DNA of 64,000 bases from Rothia mucilaginosa (GTDB lineage Bacteria; Actinomycetota; Actinomycetes; Actinomycetales; Micrococcaceae). The position numbers and the translations under genes were made by a program. Shown here piece after piece: positions 19,073-28,193 of this stretch (its first letter is position 1; each line of letters opens with the position of its first letter). A model generated the notes under the pieces. The model was not told where the DNA came from, searched no databases, and saw nothing but the letters and a program-made list of their open reading frames with translations. The stretch spans positions 992,001 through 1,056,000 of the forward strand of contig NZ_AP014938.1 of assembly GCF_001548235.1 (NCBI RefSeq), given 5' to 3'.

Positions 19073-19714
19073 TTAGAGGCGAACTCGAACCACCGTCGTC
19101 GGCTCTTCCAGCAGATCACCACCGGCGGTGAGAATCTCGGTCTCACGCGCACCGTAACGGTTCAGCTTCTTCTTCGCCTTAGTAATCTCCTCCGCGGCGC
19201 TACGGCCCTTCAGAGCCAGCAGCTCACCGGTGCCGCGCAGAATCGGCAGAGTGATGTCCAGCAGGCCCACCAGGGCGGACACAGCGCGTGCAGTCACCAC
19301 ATCGGCCTCCACGGCGCCCACAGCCTGCTCGGCACGCGAGCGCAGCACGGTCACGTTCTCCAGACCCAGGTCCTCAACAACCTCATTCAGCCAAATCACG
19401 CGGCGCTCCAGAGGCTCAATCAGGGTCAGCTTCAAATCCGGGCGGGCAATCGCCAGGCACAGGCCGGGCAGGCCGGCACCAGAGCCAACATCGGCCACCG
19501 ACGCATTCGGTGCAATGTACTCCTGCACCACGGCACAGTTCAGCACGTGGCGAGCCCACAGGCGCGGCACCTCACGCGGACCAATCAGGCCACGCTCAAT
19601 ACCGGTCGTCGCCAAGTGCTGCACGTAGCGCTCCGCCAGAGGCAGACGCTCACCGAACACAGCCTCCGCAGCGGCGCGCTCGCTCTCATTGAGAGCAACC
19701 ATCGAAGTCTCCAT
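19073..19714 (-). CDS. rsmG: 16S rRNA m7G527 methyltransferase RsmG (GidB)
   Basis: 213 aa. It methylates G527 of 16S rRNA using SAM; loss gives low-level streptomycin resistance in other bacteria. SAM motif I is VADVGSGAGLPGLCLAIARP, preceded by PREVPRLWARHVLNCAVV, and followed by LIEPLERRVIWLNEVV and TARAVSALVGLLD. GGAG lies 6 nt before the ATG at 19714, only one base after the jag stop, so the two are translationally close. The overall order matches other actinobacteria. Confidence 0.95.
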   Translation of the reverse strand: METSMVALNESERAAAEAVFGERLPLAERYVQHLATTGIERGLIGPREVPRLWARHVLNCAVVQEYIAPNASVADVGSGAGLPGLCLAIARPDLKLTLIEPLERRVIWLNEVVEDLGLENVTVLRSRAEQAVGAVEADVVTARAVSALVGLLDITLPILRGTGELLALKGRSAAEEITKAKKKLNRYGARETEILTAGGDLLEEPTTVVRVRL

Positions 19715-19715
19715 A

Positions 19716-20282
19716 CTAGGCTCCTACCTCGGGAAGAGAAATCACCACATGGCGGCGGGGGCCCTCACCCTCAGACTCACTGTACAGGCCAGCGGCAGCC
19801 ACCACATCGTGCACGACCTTACGCTCGTACGCGCTCAGCGGCTTCATGTGCTCATCACGACCGGTAGCGCGCACCTTCTCAATCGCGTCGGCAGCGATCT
19901 TCTCCAGCTGCTCACGACGCTCAGCGCGGTAACCTGCGATGTCCAGAATCAGACGGGAACGGGTGCCGTTACCAGCCAGGACGGAGAGGCGCACCAGCTC
20001 CTGCAGAGCCTCCAGAACCTCGCCGTGGCGACCAACCAGGTGGCGCAGTTCCTCATTGTCATCATCGTCATTGACAACCGACAGGTAGATGCGGTTATTG
20101 CGCACCTCAATATCAATGTCGCCGTCCATATCGACAATATCGAGGAGCTCCTCGAGGTAGTCAGCGGCAATATCGCCTTCCTCGTCGATGTCCTCGAAAT
20201 CGTCTTCTTCGCCCTCAAGGGGCTCCTCTACCAGCTGCTCCTCAACGAGCTGCTCGTCCTCATATTCCATAGCTTCAGTCAC
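19716..20282 (-). CDS. jag: Jag/KhpB-type R3H-KH RNA-binding protein
   Basis: 188 aa. A very acidic N-terminal tail (about 1-42, mostly Glu/Asp) replaces the Jag-N domain. A KH-like domain follows (about 45-120, with HLVGRHGEVLEALQELVRL as its GxxG-type loop and helix). A C-terminal R3H-type domain (about 125-180) holds MKPLSAYERKVVHDVVA. Family members bind RNA and affect cell-wall growth and division. It lies between yidC and rsmG, the usual place. Confidence 0.9.
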   Translation of the reverse strand: MTEAMEYEDEQLVEEQLVEEPLEGEEDDFEDIDEEGDIAADYLEELLDIVDMDGDIDIEVRNNRIYLSVVNDDDDNEELRHLVGRHGEVLEALQELVRLSVLAGNGTRSRLILDIAGYRAERREQLEKIAADAIEKVRATGRDEHMKPLSAYERKVVHDVVAAAGLYSESEGEGPRRHVVISLPEVGA

Positions 20283-20393
20283 AATAATCCTCGGGATGTT
20301 CGGAGGGGTGTCCTAGGGGTAAAAAGTATCTCATACACGGCGCCGGGCCCGCGCCACACATGGCGAGAACCCGGCCCGAATCACGGAAGAAAA

Positions 20394-21383
20394 CTACTTC
20401 TTTCCGTTCTGCTTATTGCGTTGCTGCTTCTGGCGCTTCTTGCTGACCGGCTGCTGACGCTGACCCGCAGCGGCACGCTCACGAGCCTCCTGCAGATCCT
20501 TCTCGTGCTGCTCACGGGTCTTACCAATCGGAGGCAGGCCCTTCTCCGCGCGGCGAGCGTTCAGCTCACGCTCCGCCTGAGAACCGGGGGTCGGGTTATT
20601 GCGGATAACCCACCACTGCTGACCCAACGACCAGAGGTTCGACACGGTCCAGTAGTACATAACACCCAGCGGGAAGTTAATACCGGAAACAGCGAAGATA
20701 ATCGGGAAGATGTACATGATCATCTGCTGCTGACGGAACATCGGAGAGTTCAGAGCCGCCTCCGACATGTTCTTCACACTCAGCTGCTTCTGAATGTAGA
20801 ACTGGGTCGCACTCATCAGAACAATCATGATGACCGCCTGAACAACAGTCGCGGTAGCGTCACCAGCGCCCGGGTGCAGCATGGTCGCGAACAGCTGAGC
20901 ACCGAAAATCTGCGAGTCATTGAACTGATGCACCAGATCAGCCGGCAGCATGAGCACGCTCTCATTGCTCTGCGCTGCGGTGGGAACACCCATCAGCACC
21001 TGGTACAGGCCGAAGAAGATCGGCATCTGAGCCAGAATCGGCAAGCAGGAGGCGAAGGGGTTCGTACCGTGCTTACGGTACATTTCCATCTGCTCCTGAG
21101 CCATAGCCTGGCGGGAGAGCTGGTCCTTCTTGCCCTTGTACTTCTCCTGCAGCTTCGCCATATCGCCCTGCATCGCGGTCATACCGCGCATAGCCTTAAT
21201 CTGCTTGACGAACAGCGGAATGGTCAGGGTACGCATCACCAGGGTCAGGAAGATAATGCACAGAACCCAAGTCAGACCCGAAGCCGGGTCCATGCCCAGC
21301 GAGGTGAAAAGAGTGTGGAACAGCCACAGGACCACGGAGACAATCCATTTAAACGGCCAAAGAATCAAATCAAAAATATTCAC
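20394..21383 (-). CDS. yidC: Membrane protein insertase YidC
   Basis: 329 aa, GTG start with GGAG upstream. It inserts and folds membrane proteins, with or without SecYEG. The core has five membrane segments; a charged cytoplasmic hairpin (KQIKAMRGMTAMQGDMAKLQEKYKGKK region) lies after the second, and then NPFASCLPILAQMPIFFGLYQVL. There is no signal peptide or lipobox and no large outer domain, as in the short Gram-positive type. A Lys/Arg/Gln-rich tail ends the protein and may contact ribosomes. Confidence 0.96.
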   Translation of the reverse strand: MNIFDLILWPFKWIVSVVLWLFHTLFTSLGMDPASGLTWVLCIIFLTLVMRTLTIPLFVKQIKAMRGMTAMQGDMAKLQEKYKGKKDQLSRQAMAQEQMEMYRKHGTNPFASCLPILAQMPIFFGLYQVLMGVPTAAQSNESVLMLPADLVHQFNDSQIFGAQLFATMLHPGAGDATATVVQAVIMIVLMSATQFYIQKQLSVKNMSEAALNSPMFRQQQMIMYIFPIIFAVSGINFPLGVMYYWTVSNLWSLGQQWWVIRNNPTPGSQAERELNARRAEKGLPPIGKTREQHEKDLQEARERAAAGQRQQPVSKKRQKQQRNKQNGKK

Positions 21384-21434
21384 GCGGGAATACTCCTTAA
21401 GGACTCGGCTAAGTCATTGTGTGGGAGGCGCCGC

Positions 21435-21908
21435 CTACTCAGGGCGGGCGTCACCACCGGTGTGAGGGGTGTAAAGATGGGGGTGGTTGAGCAGAATAAT
21501 TTTCGGTTCTGCTCCGGGAGCGAAAGTACGCTTCCCCGCCGGAACTGGGTCGATACCTCCGGTCGCCCAGGGAACACACCGCAGAATGCGGCGCACCGTC
21601 AGGGAAAGCCCGCCCATCGCACCGTGGGTGGTCAGCGCCTCCAGGGCGTAGGCTGAGCAGGTCGGGTAGTAGCGGCACACGTCCCCGTAGAGGGGGGAGA
21701 CGACCTTACGGTAGGCCTTCATGCACGCAATCAGCAGGTTCTGGGGTAGAACGTAGAGTGCCTGCAGGAACGTTTCAGGCCTCACGAATTCGTTAGGTGC
21801 TAGCGCCAGCAACTCGTCGGGGCCCAGAGCCTCAGCAGAAGCGTTATAGGTGCCGCTGTGATGCACGTGGAAGCGTTCTTCGCAGCGCTCACGCTGGGGA
21901 CGACTCAC
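21435..21908 (-). CDS. yidD: Membrane protein insertion efficiency factor YidD
   Basis: 157 aa. The compact core (about 55-120) has MKAYRKVVSPLYGDVCRYYP and TCSAYALEALTTHGA, with the conserved cysteines and an amphipathic start helix. It also carries about 50 extra N-terminal residues and a C-terminal tail of about 35, longer than most YidD proteins. The GTG start overlaps the rnpA stop by 4 nt (GTGA), with AAGGAG 5 nt upstream, so translation is coupled. It acts with YidC at the membrane. Confidence 0.93.
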   Translation of the reverse strand: MSRPQRERCEERFHVHHSGTYNASAEALGPDELLALAPNEFVRPETFLQALYVLPQNLLIACMKAYRKVVSPLYGDVCRYYPTCSAYALEALTTHGAMGGLSLTVRRILRCVPWATGGIDPVPAGKRTFAPGAEPKIILLNHPHLYTPHTGGDARPE

Positions 21909-22270
21909 AGCTTCTCCTTGCTCTGAGGCAAATCGAGCTTAGCGAAAGCAGCCTCGAGTGCCGATTCGTAGTCGCGACGCAGCTGCTCCCAGCTGGCGTT
22001 CGCGGAGGCGGGAAGCGCTCGCACCGCGATGGCGTAGCCTTCCGGATGCGCGGCGCAGGTGAACGCAGCAAGTTCACGCAACCGGCGCTTGACCAGGTTG
22101 CGTGTGACTGCGTTGCCCACCGCCTTCGACACAATGAAACCTACCTGGGTTGTTTTTCCAGGATTTTTCGCCGTAGATACAACGATGTTCCGACGTCCTG
22201 TACGGATGCCGGAACGGAAGGCGTGGGAGAATTCTGCGCTGGTGCGCATACGGTGCCGTTGAGGCAGCAC
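21905..22270 (-). CDS. rnpA: Ribonuclease P protein component
   Basis: 121 aa, GTG start with GGGGA upstream. It is the protein subunit of RNase P, which trims tRNA 5' ends. MLPQRHRMRTSAEFSHAFRSG opens the fold, and the RNA-binding RNR motif is VSKAVGNAVTRNLVKRRLRE. Normal length. It follows rpmH in the usual order, though a perfect inverted repeat lies between them. Confidence 0.96.
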   Translation of the reverse strand: MLPQRHRMRTSAEFSHAFRSGIRTGRRNIVVSTAKNPGKTTQVGFIVSKAVGNAVTRNLVKRRLRELAAFTCAAHPEGYAIAVRALPASANASWEQLRRDYESALEAAFAKLDLPQSKEKL

Positions 22271-22345
22271 GTGTTCCCCTTTACGTAGTGTGGGAGATTC
22301 GGCTCGTGTGGCGAGCTGATCTCCGCGTGTATTTCACGCTTAATG

Positions 22346-22387
22346 ATAGTTCGCCCGCCGATGCGTGTGCATCGGCGGGCGAACTAT
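22346..22387 (-). terminator. Perfect inverted repeat between rpmH and rnpA
   Basis: A 19-bp perfect stem (ATAGTTCGCCCGCCGATGC and complement) closes a 4-nt gtgt loop, starting 10 nt past the rpmH stop. There is no U-run after it, so it may attenuate or process rather than stop the transcript. It would let L34 be made in excess of RnpA. Confidence 0.65.
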
Positions 22388-22396
22388 ATGCCGTGA

Positions 22397-22534
22397 TTAG
22401 GCCGAGAGCTTTGCGCGGCCCTTACCGCGGCGGTTCGACAGAATCGCGCGGCCTGCACGGGTACGCATACGCAGACGGAAGCCGTGCTTCTTAGCGCGAC
22501 GGCGGTTGTTCGGCTGGAAAGTACGCTTGCTCAT
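22397..22534 (-). CDS. rpmH: 50S ribosomal protein L34
   Basis: 45 aa, too short to stand out among long ORFs but unmistakable: it starts [20 protein letters not shown], continues with [14 protein letters not shown] and ends KGRAKLSA. It is highly basic and binds 23S rRNA near the exit tunnel. AAGGAG lies about 8 nt before the ATG. It is the gene nearest to oriC on the left side, and its promoter lies in the 570-nt gap shared with dnaA. Confidence 0.98.
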   Translation of the reverse strand: MSKRTFQPNNRRRAKKHGFRLRMRTRAGRAILSNRRGKGRAKLSA

Positions 22535-23103
22535 ACTTTGTCTCCTTGATTTTTGCGGTTCGTGCCCTCACGGGGTATCGGAACCGTACGCTTCTTGGTG
22601 CACGGAGGTACCGCGACTATTCGCAGTAGGCGGTGCACACACAACAGCACAACTTTAGAAGAGTGGAGGGCGTAAATCAAGTTCTTAACGCTTTTTTCCG
22701 CGTGATTCCGGGCTCGTTTGTGGTGTGGAGGCGGTGATTGCGGCGGGCGCACAGGATGTGGAGACACCACTGACTCAGGGGCGCATACCTGGGGATATGT
22801 GTGGCGGCGCGGTATCCACCGCGGTGCATATCCCTATTAAACCTTCTGCTATCACCAAGTTATCCACACCCAGGAACCCCCGAGCTATTCCGCTAAATAT
22901 CAAGGAAGAAGCCCTGTTGTGCACTTAAATCCACCGCTTATCCACTTCTGTAATTACAAGTTTTCCACCGTGTGGAAAACTCTTGTGGATAACTTTCTCC
23001 CCCTGTGCATTAAGCGGGTAGAATCTTAATGACCTCGCGGTGGTTTCCGGCATAATTTCTTTACTGCACCACCGCTTCACATCGAGTGAAAGTAAAGATT
23101 TCC
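22535..23103. other. oriC: oriC, left part (rpmH-dnaA gap)
   Basis: A 569-nt gap with DnaA boxes gathered in its right half: perfect TTATCCACA at 22860-22868; TTATCCACT at 22938-22946; TTTTCCACC at 22961-22969; TTTTCCACA on the minus strand at 22971-22979; and perfect TTATCCACA on the minus strand at 22984-22992. A TGTAATTACA palindrome lies among them at 22949-22958. The dnaA promoter and the divergent rpmH promoter must also be here. The dnaA-dnaN gap adds further boxes. Confidence 0.85.
22949..22958. repeat. Origin-associated palindrome TGTAATTACA, copy 1
   Basis: A 10-bp palindrome between two DnaA boxes upstream of dnaA. The same core recurs at about 25380, 25460 and 42889. The binding protein is unknown. 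Confidence 0.6.
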
Positions 23104-24807
23104 ATGACCGACTCCCTTCAGGCGCGCTGGGCGCATCTGCTCTCCATCCTTGCCGCCGATCCGTCGGTGACGGCACGTCAGCGCGGTTTCGTGAATCTTG
23201 CGCAGCCTCAGGGACTGATGGGTTCTTCTCGCCTCATCATTGAGGTGCCGAATAAGCTCACCCGTGCGGTCTTCGAGGAGCAGATTAGCGCTTCGTTCCG
23301 TGCGGCTCTACACGAGGCTTTTGGTCCGTCGACCACCGCGCTTTTCGATGTGAATGAGTCGATGGTTCCGATTGAACCTGCAAGTCAGGACGTTTTCCAG
23401 GGTGAGCGTGAGGTGCCTGTTGAGCACCAGCCCGCCCCTTCGGCAGCGACGGCTTCTGCCCATCCCGAGGCGCCTGCCGGCTCGTGTGCTTTTGAGTACT
23501 ACACGGAGCCGCACCCGGGCCCTGACCACTACGAGGTACCCGCTGATGAGCAGGTTACCCGCCCTTCCCTGCACGATTTGGAGGCGGAGCGTGCAGGATT
23601 CCCCTCCGCGCAGCAGGCTGCTCCGGCGGCTCCTGCTGCGGGTGCGCCAGCGCCTCGCGAGTACCCGGCACCCACTTTCGTTCCGGATGCCCCGGCGGTA
23701 CCGGAGGCCCAGCAGGTGCATCCGCATGAAGACCCGGAAAACGCGCCGACTTGGGACAGCTCTGCCCGCCTGAACCCAAACTATACCTTCGACACCTTCG
23801 TGATCGGTCAGTCCAACCGCTTTGCGCACGCGAGCGCTTTCGCGGTGGCGGAGCAGCCCGGCATTGTCTACAACCCGCTGTTCATCTACGGCGGTTCGGG
23901 TCTGGGTAAGACCCACCTGCTGCACGCGATCGGCCACTACACCAAGTATCTGTACCCGAATTTGCGGGTGCGCTACGTGAATTCTGAGGAGTTCACGAAT
24001 GACTTCATTAACTCGATCCGTGATGATGAGGGTTCGTCGTTCAAGCAGATTTACCGCAATGTTGACGTTCTTCTGATTGACGATATCCAGTTTTTGGCGG
24101 GTAAAGAGGCGACGATGGAGGAGTTCTTCCATACGTTTAACGCCCTGTACAACCACCAGAAGCAGATCGTGATTACCTCTGATTTGCCGCCGAAGCAGCT
24201 GACCGGTTTTGCTGAGCGTATGCGTTCGCGTTTCGGTTCGGGTCTGAACGTGGATGTGCAGCCTCCGGAGCTGGAGACTCGTATCGCGATTCTGCGGAAG
24301 AAGGCTCAGAACGAGATTTTGCCGGTGCGCGATGACGTCATGGAGTACATTGCTTCCCATGTCACGGCCAATATTCGCGAGTTGGAGGGCGCTCTGATTC
24401 GTGCGAGCGCTGCCGCCTCGATGAAGAAGCCGCCGGAGCCCATTACCCTGGCTGAGGCTGAGACCTATCTGAAGGATTTGCTCTCTGATACCGGTGGTGC
24501 GGAGATTACGTCGGCGCTGGTTTTGGCGACGGTGGCGAAGTATTTTGATGTGTCCATTGAGGATATGCAGTCGAAGTCTCGCACCCGTACGCTCACGAAT
24601 GCGCGTCAGGTGGCGATGTATCTTCTGCGTGAGCTGACCGAGATGTCCCTGCCGCGTATTGGTAACGATTTGGGTGGTCGCGACCACACGACGGTGATGC
24701 ACGCGGTGCGTAAGGTGAGCGCGCAGATGGCGGAGCGTCAGACGATTTTTAATCAGGTGACTGAACTGACGAATTTGATCCGCCAGGAGCAGCGCGCCGC
24801 CGGCTAG
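23104..24807 (+). CDS. dnaA: Replication initiator DnaA
   Basis: 567 aa from the ATG at 23104; an in-frame GTG at 23086 is a less likely start. The N-terminal domain I (about 1-85) binds helicase and regulators. A long Pro/Ala/Glu-rich domain II (about 95-220) links it to the AAA+ domain, with Walker A GGSGLGKT (263-270) and Walker [13 protein letters not shown]. Domain IV carries the DNA-binding signature GGRDHTT (524-530). Domain II is long, as in other actinobacteria. Box clusters on both sides allow origin opening and autoregulation. Confidence 0.98.
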   Translation: MTDSLQARWAHLLSILAADPSVTARQRGFVNLAQPQGLMGSSRLIIEVPNKLTRAVFEEQISASFRAALHEAFGPSTTALFDVNESMVPIEPASQDVFQGEREVPVEHQPAPSAATASAHPEAPAGSCAFEYYTEPHPGPDHYEVPADEQVTRPSLHDLEAERAGFPSAQQAAPAAPAAGAPAPREYPAPTFVPDAPAVPEAQQVHPHEDPENAPTWDSSARLNPNYTFDTFVIGQSNRFAHASAFAVAEQPGIVYNPLFIYGGSGLGKTHLLHAIGHYTKYLYPNLRVRYVNSEEFTNDFINSIRDDEGSSFKQIYRNVDVLLIDDIQFLAGKEATMEEFFHTFNALYNHQKQIVITSDLPPKQLTGFAERMRSRFGSGLNVDVQPPELETRIAILRKKAQNEILPVRDDVMEYIASHVTANIRELEGALIRASAAASMKKPPEPITLAEAETYLKDLLSDTGGAEITSALVLATVAKYFDVSIEDMQSKSRTRTLTNARQVAMYLLRELTEMSLPRIGNDLGGRDHTTVMHAVRKVSAQMAERQTIFNQVTELTNLIRQEQRAAG

Positions 24808-25379
24808 ATGTGTTTTGTCCCTGTCCCGTAGCTTATTTTGTGCCTCGACTAGGTGTTTTATAGGCTTCGGGGCGGGGGTTCACGCTGGATTCAAGGACTT
24901 TAGCGACTCTCAACGCTGGATTTTCGGGGTGTGGATAAGCTGTGCTTTAACTCATGCGTTCATGTGGACGTTAAGTGCATGAATATTCAAAAGGTGTGGA
25001 ATTGAGGAAATGTATAAATATCCATGCACAATGCATCCTCAGCACTGAGTGGATTCTTCCACTTAATGTCCACAGGCTACTTCCGCGTCATTGCAGGCAA
25101 GGAAGGGGTTTTCCACCGTTTCCACAAGCGTTAACAATACTACTGTACTTAAAGAAAAAATCCTCCCCATAACAAGTAGCTCTGCTCAACCGACCGAGCC
25201 GGTTCAGGTTTTTCTGTGCGCCCCTACTGAAAACGTAGATTTTCGCGGATTTGGATCGATGGCTGCACGCTATCTCTTAGGTTGGATGTGAAGGTTGGGT
25301 TTGAAGAAGAAACCAACATCGAACCATTACCTAATTCGAACCTGTTTTCGACTGGATTTACTACACCTTCCGCCTATCT

Positions 25380-25391
25380 TTGTAATTACAA
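25380..25391. repeat. Origin-associated palindrome TTGTAATTACAA, copy 2
   Basis: A 12-bp perfect palindrome followed by an A-run, about 220 nt before dnaN. It matches copy 3, 80 bp downstream. Confidence 0.6.
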
Positions 25392-25457
25392 AAATACAGC
25401 GGCTCTGCATGCCTCATCTCACCCGATTTTTCGCTGCGGGATCGACTTTCGAGTCTC

Positions 25458-25475
25458 TGTGTAATTACAAAATCC
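25458..25475. repeat. Origin-associated palindrome, copy 3
   Basis: CTGTGTAATTACAAAATCC, followed by GGT. It shares about 20 positions with copy 4 at 42886-42907 (TGTGTAATTACAAAA-TCCGGT), well beyond the 10-bp palindrome. It lies about 130 nt before dnaN, close to where its promoter should be. Confidence 0.6.
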
Positions 25476-25605
25476 GGTAGGATGGATAGACGCGCGCGCG
25501 GAAGATTCACTGCGCATCAGAGCACGCGGTATATCCGGCTCTATCGTCCAAAGCTTTACGTGCGCCCACAAACTACTATCTAATTCCGTGAAAGGCGCCT
25601 TCTCG

Positions 25606-26730
25606 ATGAAATTCACCGTTGAACGCGATGTCCTTGCCGAAGCAGTCGGCTGGACGGCACGCTCACTTCCGTTGCGTCCCACCTCCCCCGTACTCAACGG
25701 TCTGCTGATTACCGCCTCCGCAGGTGAGGTCAGCATCGCAAGCTTCGATCACGAGACCAGCGCCCGTCAGGTCATTGCAGCCGATGTTGAAGCAGAAGGC
25801 GTTTGCCTGGTTCCCGGCAAGATCCTGGCAGAAATTTGCCGCTCTTTGCCGAATGCGCCCGTCGAGTTCACAGCAGATGAGTCCGTGATTCGTCTTCACT
25901 GCCGTTCCGCTAACTTCCAGCTGGCTGGCATGCCGGTCGTGGACTACCCCGAGCTTCCCGAGCTTCCTGAAATTTCCGGTACCGTGGACGGTGCCAAATT
26001 CGCTGAAGCCGTCAAGCAGGTTCAGATTGCTGTGTCCAAGGATGAGACTCTGCCGCTGTTGACCGGTATCCGCGTAGAAATCAATGGCGACACCATGACC
26101 CTGCTCGCCACCGACCGCTACCGCCTGGCAATGCGCGAAATCAAGTGGAACCCGGTCAACCCCGATGTTCAGGCGGCTGTGCTTCTGAAGGCTAAGACCG
26201 TCTCCGAGGTCGGTAGCACCCTTTCCGGATCCGGTGAACTGTCTATTGCTCTGCCCGCCGCTGGTGAGCTGATCGGCTTCGCAGCGGGTACCCGCCGCAC
26301 CACCAGCGTTCTGATGGACGGCGACTACCCCAACATCCGTGCGCTGTTCCCCGAGCAGACCCCGATTCACGCGGTGGTTCGCACCTCCGACCTGGCCGAG
26401 GCTGCTCGCCGTATCTCTCTCGTGGCGGAGCGCAACACTCCCCTGCGTCTGAAGTTCACTCAGGGTTCGGTTGCTATTGATGCCGGCCGCGGTGATGAGG
26501 CTCAGGCTTCCGAGACTCTGCAGGCGCACCTGTCCGGTGATGACATCACCGTTGCGTACAACCCCGCCTACCTCTCGGATGGTTTGAAGGTTTTCGGTAC
26601 TGAGTTCGTTCGTTTCTCCTTCACCGATGCGCCGAAGCCCGCCGTGATTTCCGGTCAGAACGAGCCTCTAGCTGAGGATGACCGCAACTACCGTTACCTG
26701 CTGATGCCGGTCCGCCTACCGTCGAACTAG
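25606..26730 (+). CDS. dnaN: DNA polymerase III sliding clamp (beta subunit)
   Basis: 374 aa from the ATG at 25606 (MKFTVERDVLAEAVGW); GAAAGG lies about 10 nt upstream, and the earlier in-frame GTG would add six unlike residues. It forms the ring that tethers polymerase III. Three repeated clamp domains are seen at about 1-120, 125-250 and 255-374, and the C-terminal peptide ends YRYLLMPVRLPSN, typical of the protein-binding pocket side. It follows dnaA and precedes recF as usual. Confidence 0.98.
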   Translation: MKFTVERDVLAEAVGWTARSLPLRPTSPVLNGLLITASAGEVSIASFDHETSARQVIAADVEAEGVCLVPGKILAEICRSLPNAPVEFTADESVIRLHCRSANFQLAGMPVVDYPELPELPEISGTVDGAKFAEAVKQVQIAVSKDETLPLLTGIRVEINGDTMTLLATDRYRLAMREIKWNPVNPDVQAAVLLKAKTVSEVGSTLSGSGELSIALPAAGELIGFAAGTRRTTSVLMDGDYPNIRALFPEQTPIHAVVRTSDLAEAARRISLVAERNTPLRLKFTQGSVAIDAGRGDEAQASETLQAHLSGDDITVAYNPAYLSDGLKVFGTEFVRFSFTDAPKPAVISGQNEPLAEDDRNYRYLLMPVRLPSN

Positions 26731-26883
26731 TTTCAGCCTTTGCCGCCCCGTACGTCTTTCGGTGCCCTGTGTGCCGCGAGTATGTGCGGGGTTGCGCTGT
26801 TTTTCTGTGCTCGTCCGCGCGGAAAAACCTAGTATTGTGACCTCTCGCGGTGCCCTCCAGCCGGGTGCTGTGAAGCCCCCTAA

Positions 26884-26920
26884 CTAAGAACCTCCAGCTA
26901 AGAACCCCTAGCTAAGAACC
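26884..26920 (+). repeat. 14-bp direct repeat, three copies, before recF
   Basis: Unit CTAAGAACCTCCAG (26884-26897), then CTAAGAACCCCTAG (26898-26911), then CTAAGAACC (26912-26920). It lies in the 221-nt dnaN-recF gap, ending about 30 nt before the recF start. Confidence 0.75.
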
Positions 26921-26951
26921 AGCGTTTGAAACCCCGTGAAAGGAGCTTCCG

Positions 26952-28193
26952 GTGTATATCGACCATATTTCGTTGTTGGATTACCGCACCTACGCTCTGC
27001 TGAGCCTGCCTCTTTCGGCGGGAGTTACGGTGTTTCTGGGATCGAATGGTGTGGGTAAAACCAATATTGTTGAGGCGATCGACTATGCGGCGTCGCTGTC
27101 TTCGCACCGTGTGAGCCATGACGGGCCGCTGGTGCGGGCGGGGGCTTCGCGCGCCTATATCCGTACCCGTACGGTGCGCGGTTCGCAGCAGACGGTGACC
27201 GAGTTTGAGATTGCTCCGGGGCAGAGTAACCGGGTGCGCATTAATCGTGCCGCGCCGGTGCGTGCCAAGGAAGCGCTGGGTATTGCTCGCACGGTGCTGT
27301 TTTCCCCGGAGGATCTGCAACTAGTGAAGGGGGATCCCGCCGGTCGTCGTCGTTTTGTGGATGATTTGGCCAGCTCTTTGCGTCCGGTGGTTTCCGGGTA
27401 CCGTAGCGAGTATGAGCGGATTTTGCGGCAGCGTAATTCGTTACTGAAATCCATGCAGCGTAAGGCGCGGGACGAGAACGCCTTGAGTACGCTCTCGGTG
27501 TGGGATGAGCAGCTGTCGACTCTGGGTGCTCAGCTGCTTTCTGCGCGTTTTCGTCTGCTGCAGCGTTTTTTGCCGCAGCTTCGCCGCGCCTACGCGGGGC
27601 TGACGGACGGCTCTAAAGAGGTCGGTTTCAACTATGAGTCGACTGTTTTTTCGAGCATGGGCGAGCGCTCGATCGAGCATGCGGCGCTGATGCGCATTGA
27701 GGACCTCAAGGAGGCTTTGATGCGTGGTTTTGCGGAGCGGCGACGCGATGAGATTGAGCGTGGCGTGACCCTGGTGGGTCCGCATCGTGAGGATATTACC
27801 CTGCTGCTCGGTGGCATGCCGGTGAAGCATTTTGCCTCGCACGGCGAGAGCTGGTCTTTTGCTTTGGCGCTGAAGTTGGCCTCCTGGTTTGTGCATGTTG
27901 AGGATGACTCCTCGGTGGGGTCTTCGCCGATTCTGATTCTTGATGATGTGTTTGCGGAGCTTGATTCTGCGCGCCGCCACCGCCTGGGTGCGATGGTTGC
28001 GGACGCGGAGCAGGTACTGATTACCTGCGCGGTGCTCAGCGATATTCCGGAGGAGCTGGGCGACTACCGCCTGGTGTCGGTGACGGCGGGGCGCGCCGAG
28101 TATGTGCAGCCTGCCGCTGGTCCTGTCACTGACTCTGCGGGGCAGCCGAATTCGACCGTTTCTGCGCTCGCGGAGGGTGACGGCGATGAGTAA
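26952..28193 (+). CDS. recF: DNA replication and repair protein RecF
   Basis: 413 aa, GTG start with AAAGGAG 7 nt upstream. It is an SMC-like ATPase that helps load RecA at gaps. Walker A is GSNGVGKT (30-37), preceded by MYIDHISLLDYRTY. The Q-loop region (FSPEDLQLVKGDPAGRRRF), signature region and Walker B ILILDDVFAELD (about residue 320) are in place. A variable tail follows. The last 8 nt overlap the next gene (dciA). Confidence 0.97.
   Translation: MYIDHISLLDYRTYALLSLPLSAGVTVFLGSNGVGKTNIVEAIDYAASLSSHRVSHDGPLVRAGASRAYIRTRTVRGSQQTVTEFEIAPGQSNRVRINRAAPVRAKEALGIARTVLFSPEDLQLVKGDPAGRRRFVDDLASSLRPVVSGYRSEYERILRQRNSLLKSMQRKARDENALSTLSVWDEQLSTLGAQLLSARFRLLQRFLPQLRRAYAGLTDGSKEVGFNYESTVFSSMGERSIEHAALMRIEDLKEALMRGFAERRRDEIERGVTLVGPHREDITLLLGGMPVKHFASHGESWSFALALKLASWFVHVEDDSSVGSSPILILDDVFAELDSARRHRLGAMVADAEQVLITCAVLSDIPEELGDYRLVSVTAGRAEYVQPAAGPVTDSAGQPNSTVSALAEGDGDE

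Larger units (their letters stand above)
24808..25605. other. oriC: oriC, right part (dnaA-dnaN gap)
   Basis: About 800 nt with no supportable gene. DnaA-box-like sites: perfect TTATCCACA on the minus strand at 24930-24938; ATGTCCACA at 25066-25074; TTTTCCACC at 25109-25117; GTTTCCACA at 25118-25126; and weaker TGTGGA hits at about 24963 and 24996. Two TGTAATTACA palindromes lie nearer dnaN (about 25380 and 25460). AT-rich stretches near 24990-25025 and 25130-25160 are candidate unwinding elements. The dnaN promoter must lie near 25500-25580. Confidence 0.75.
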
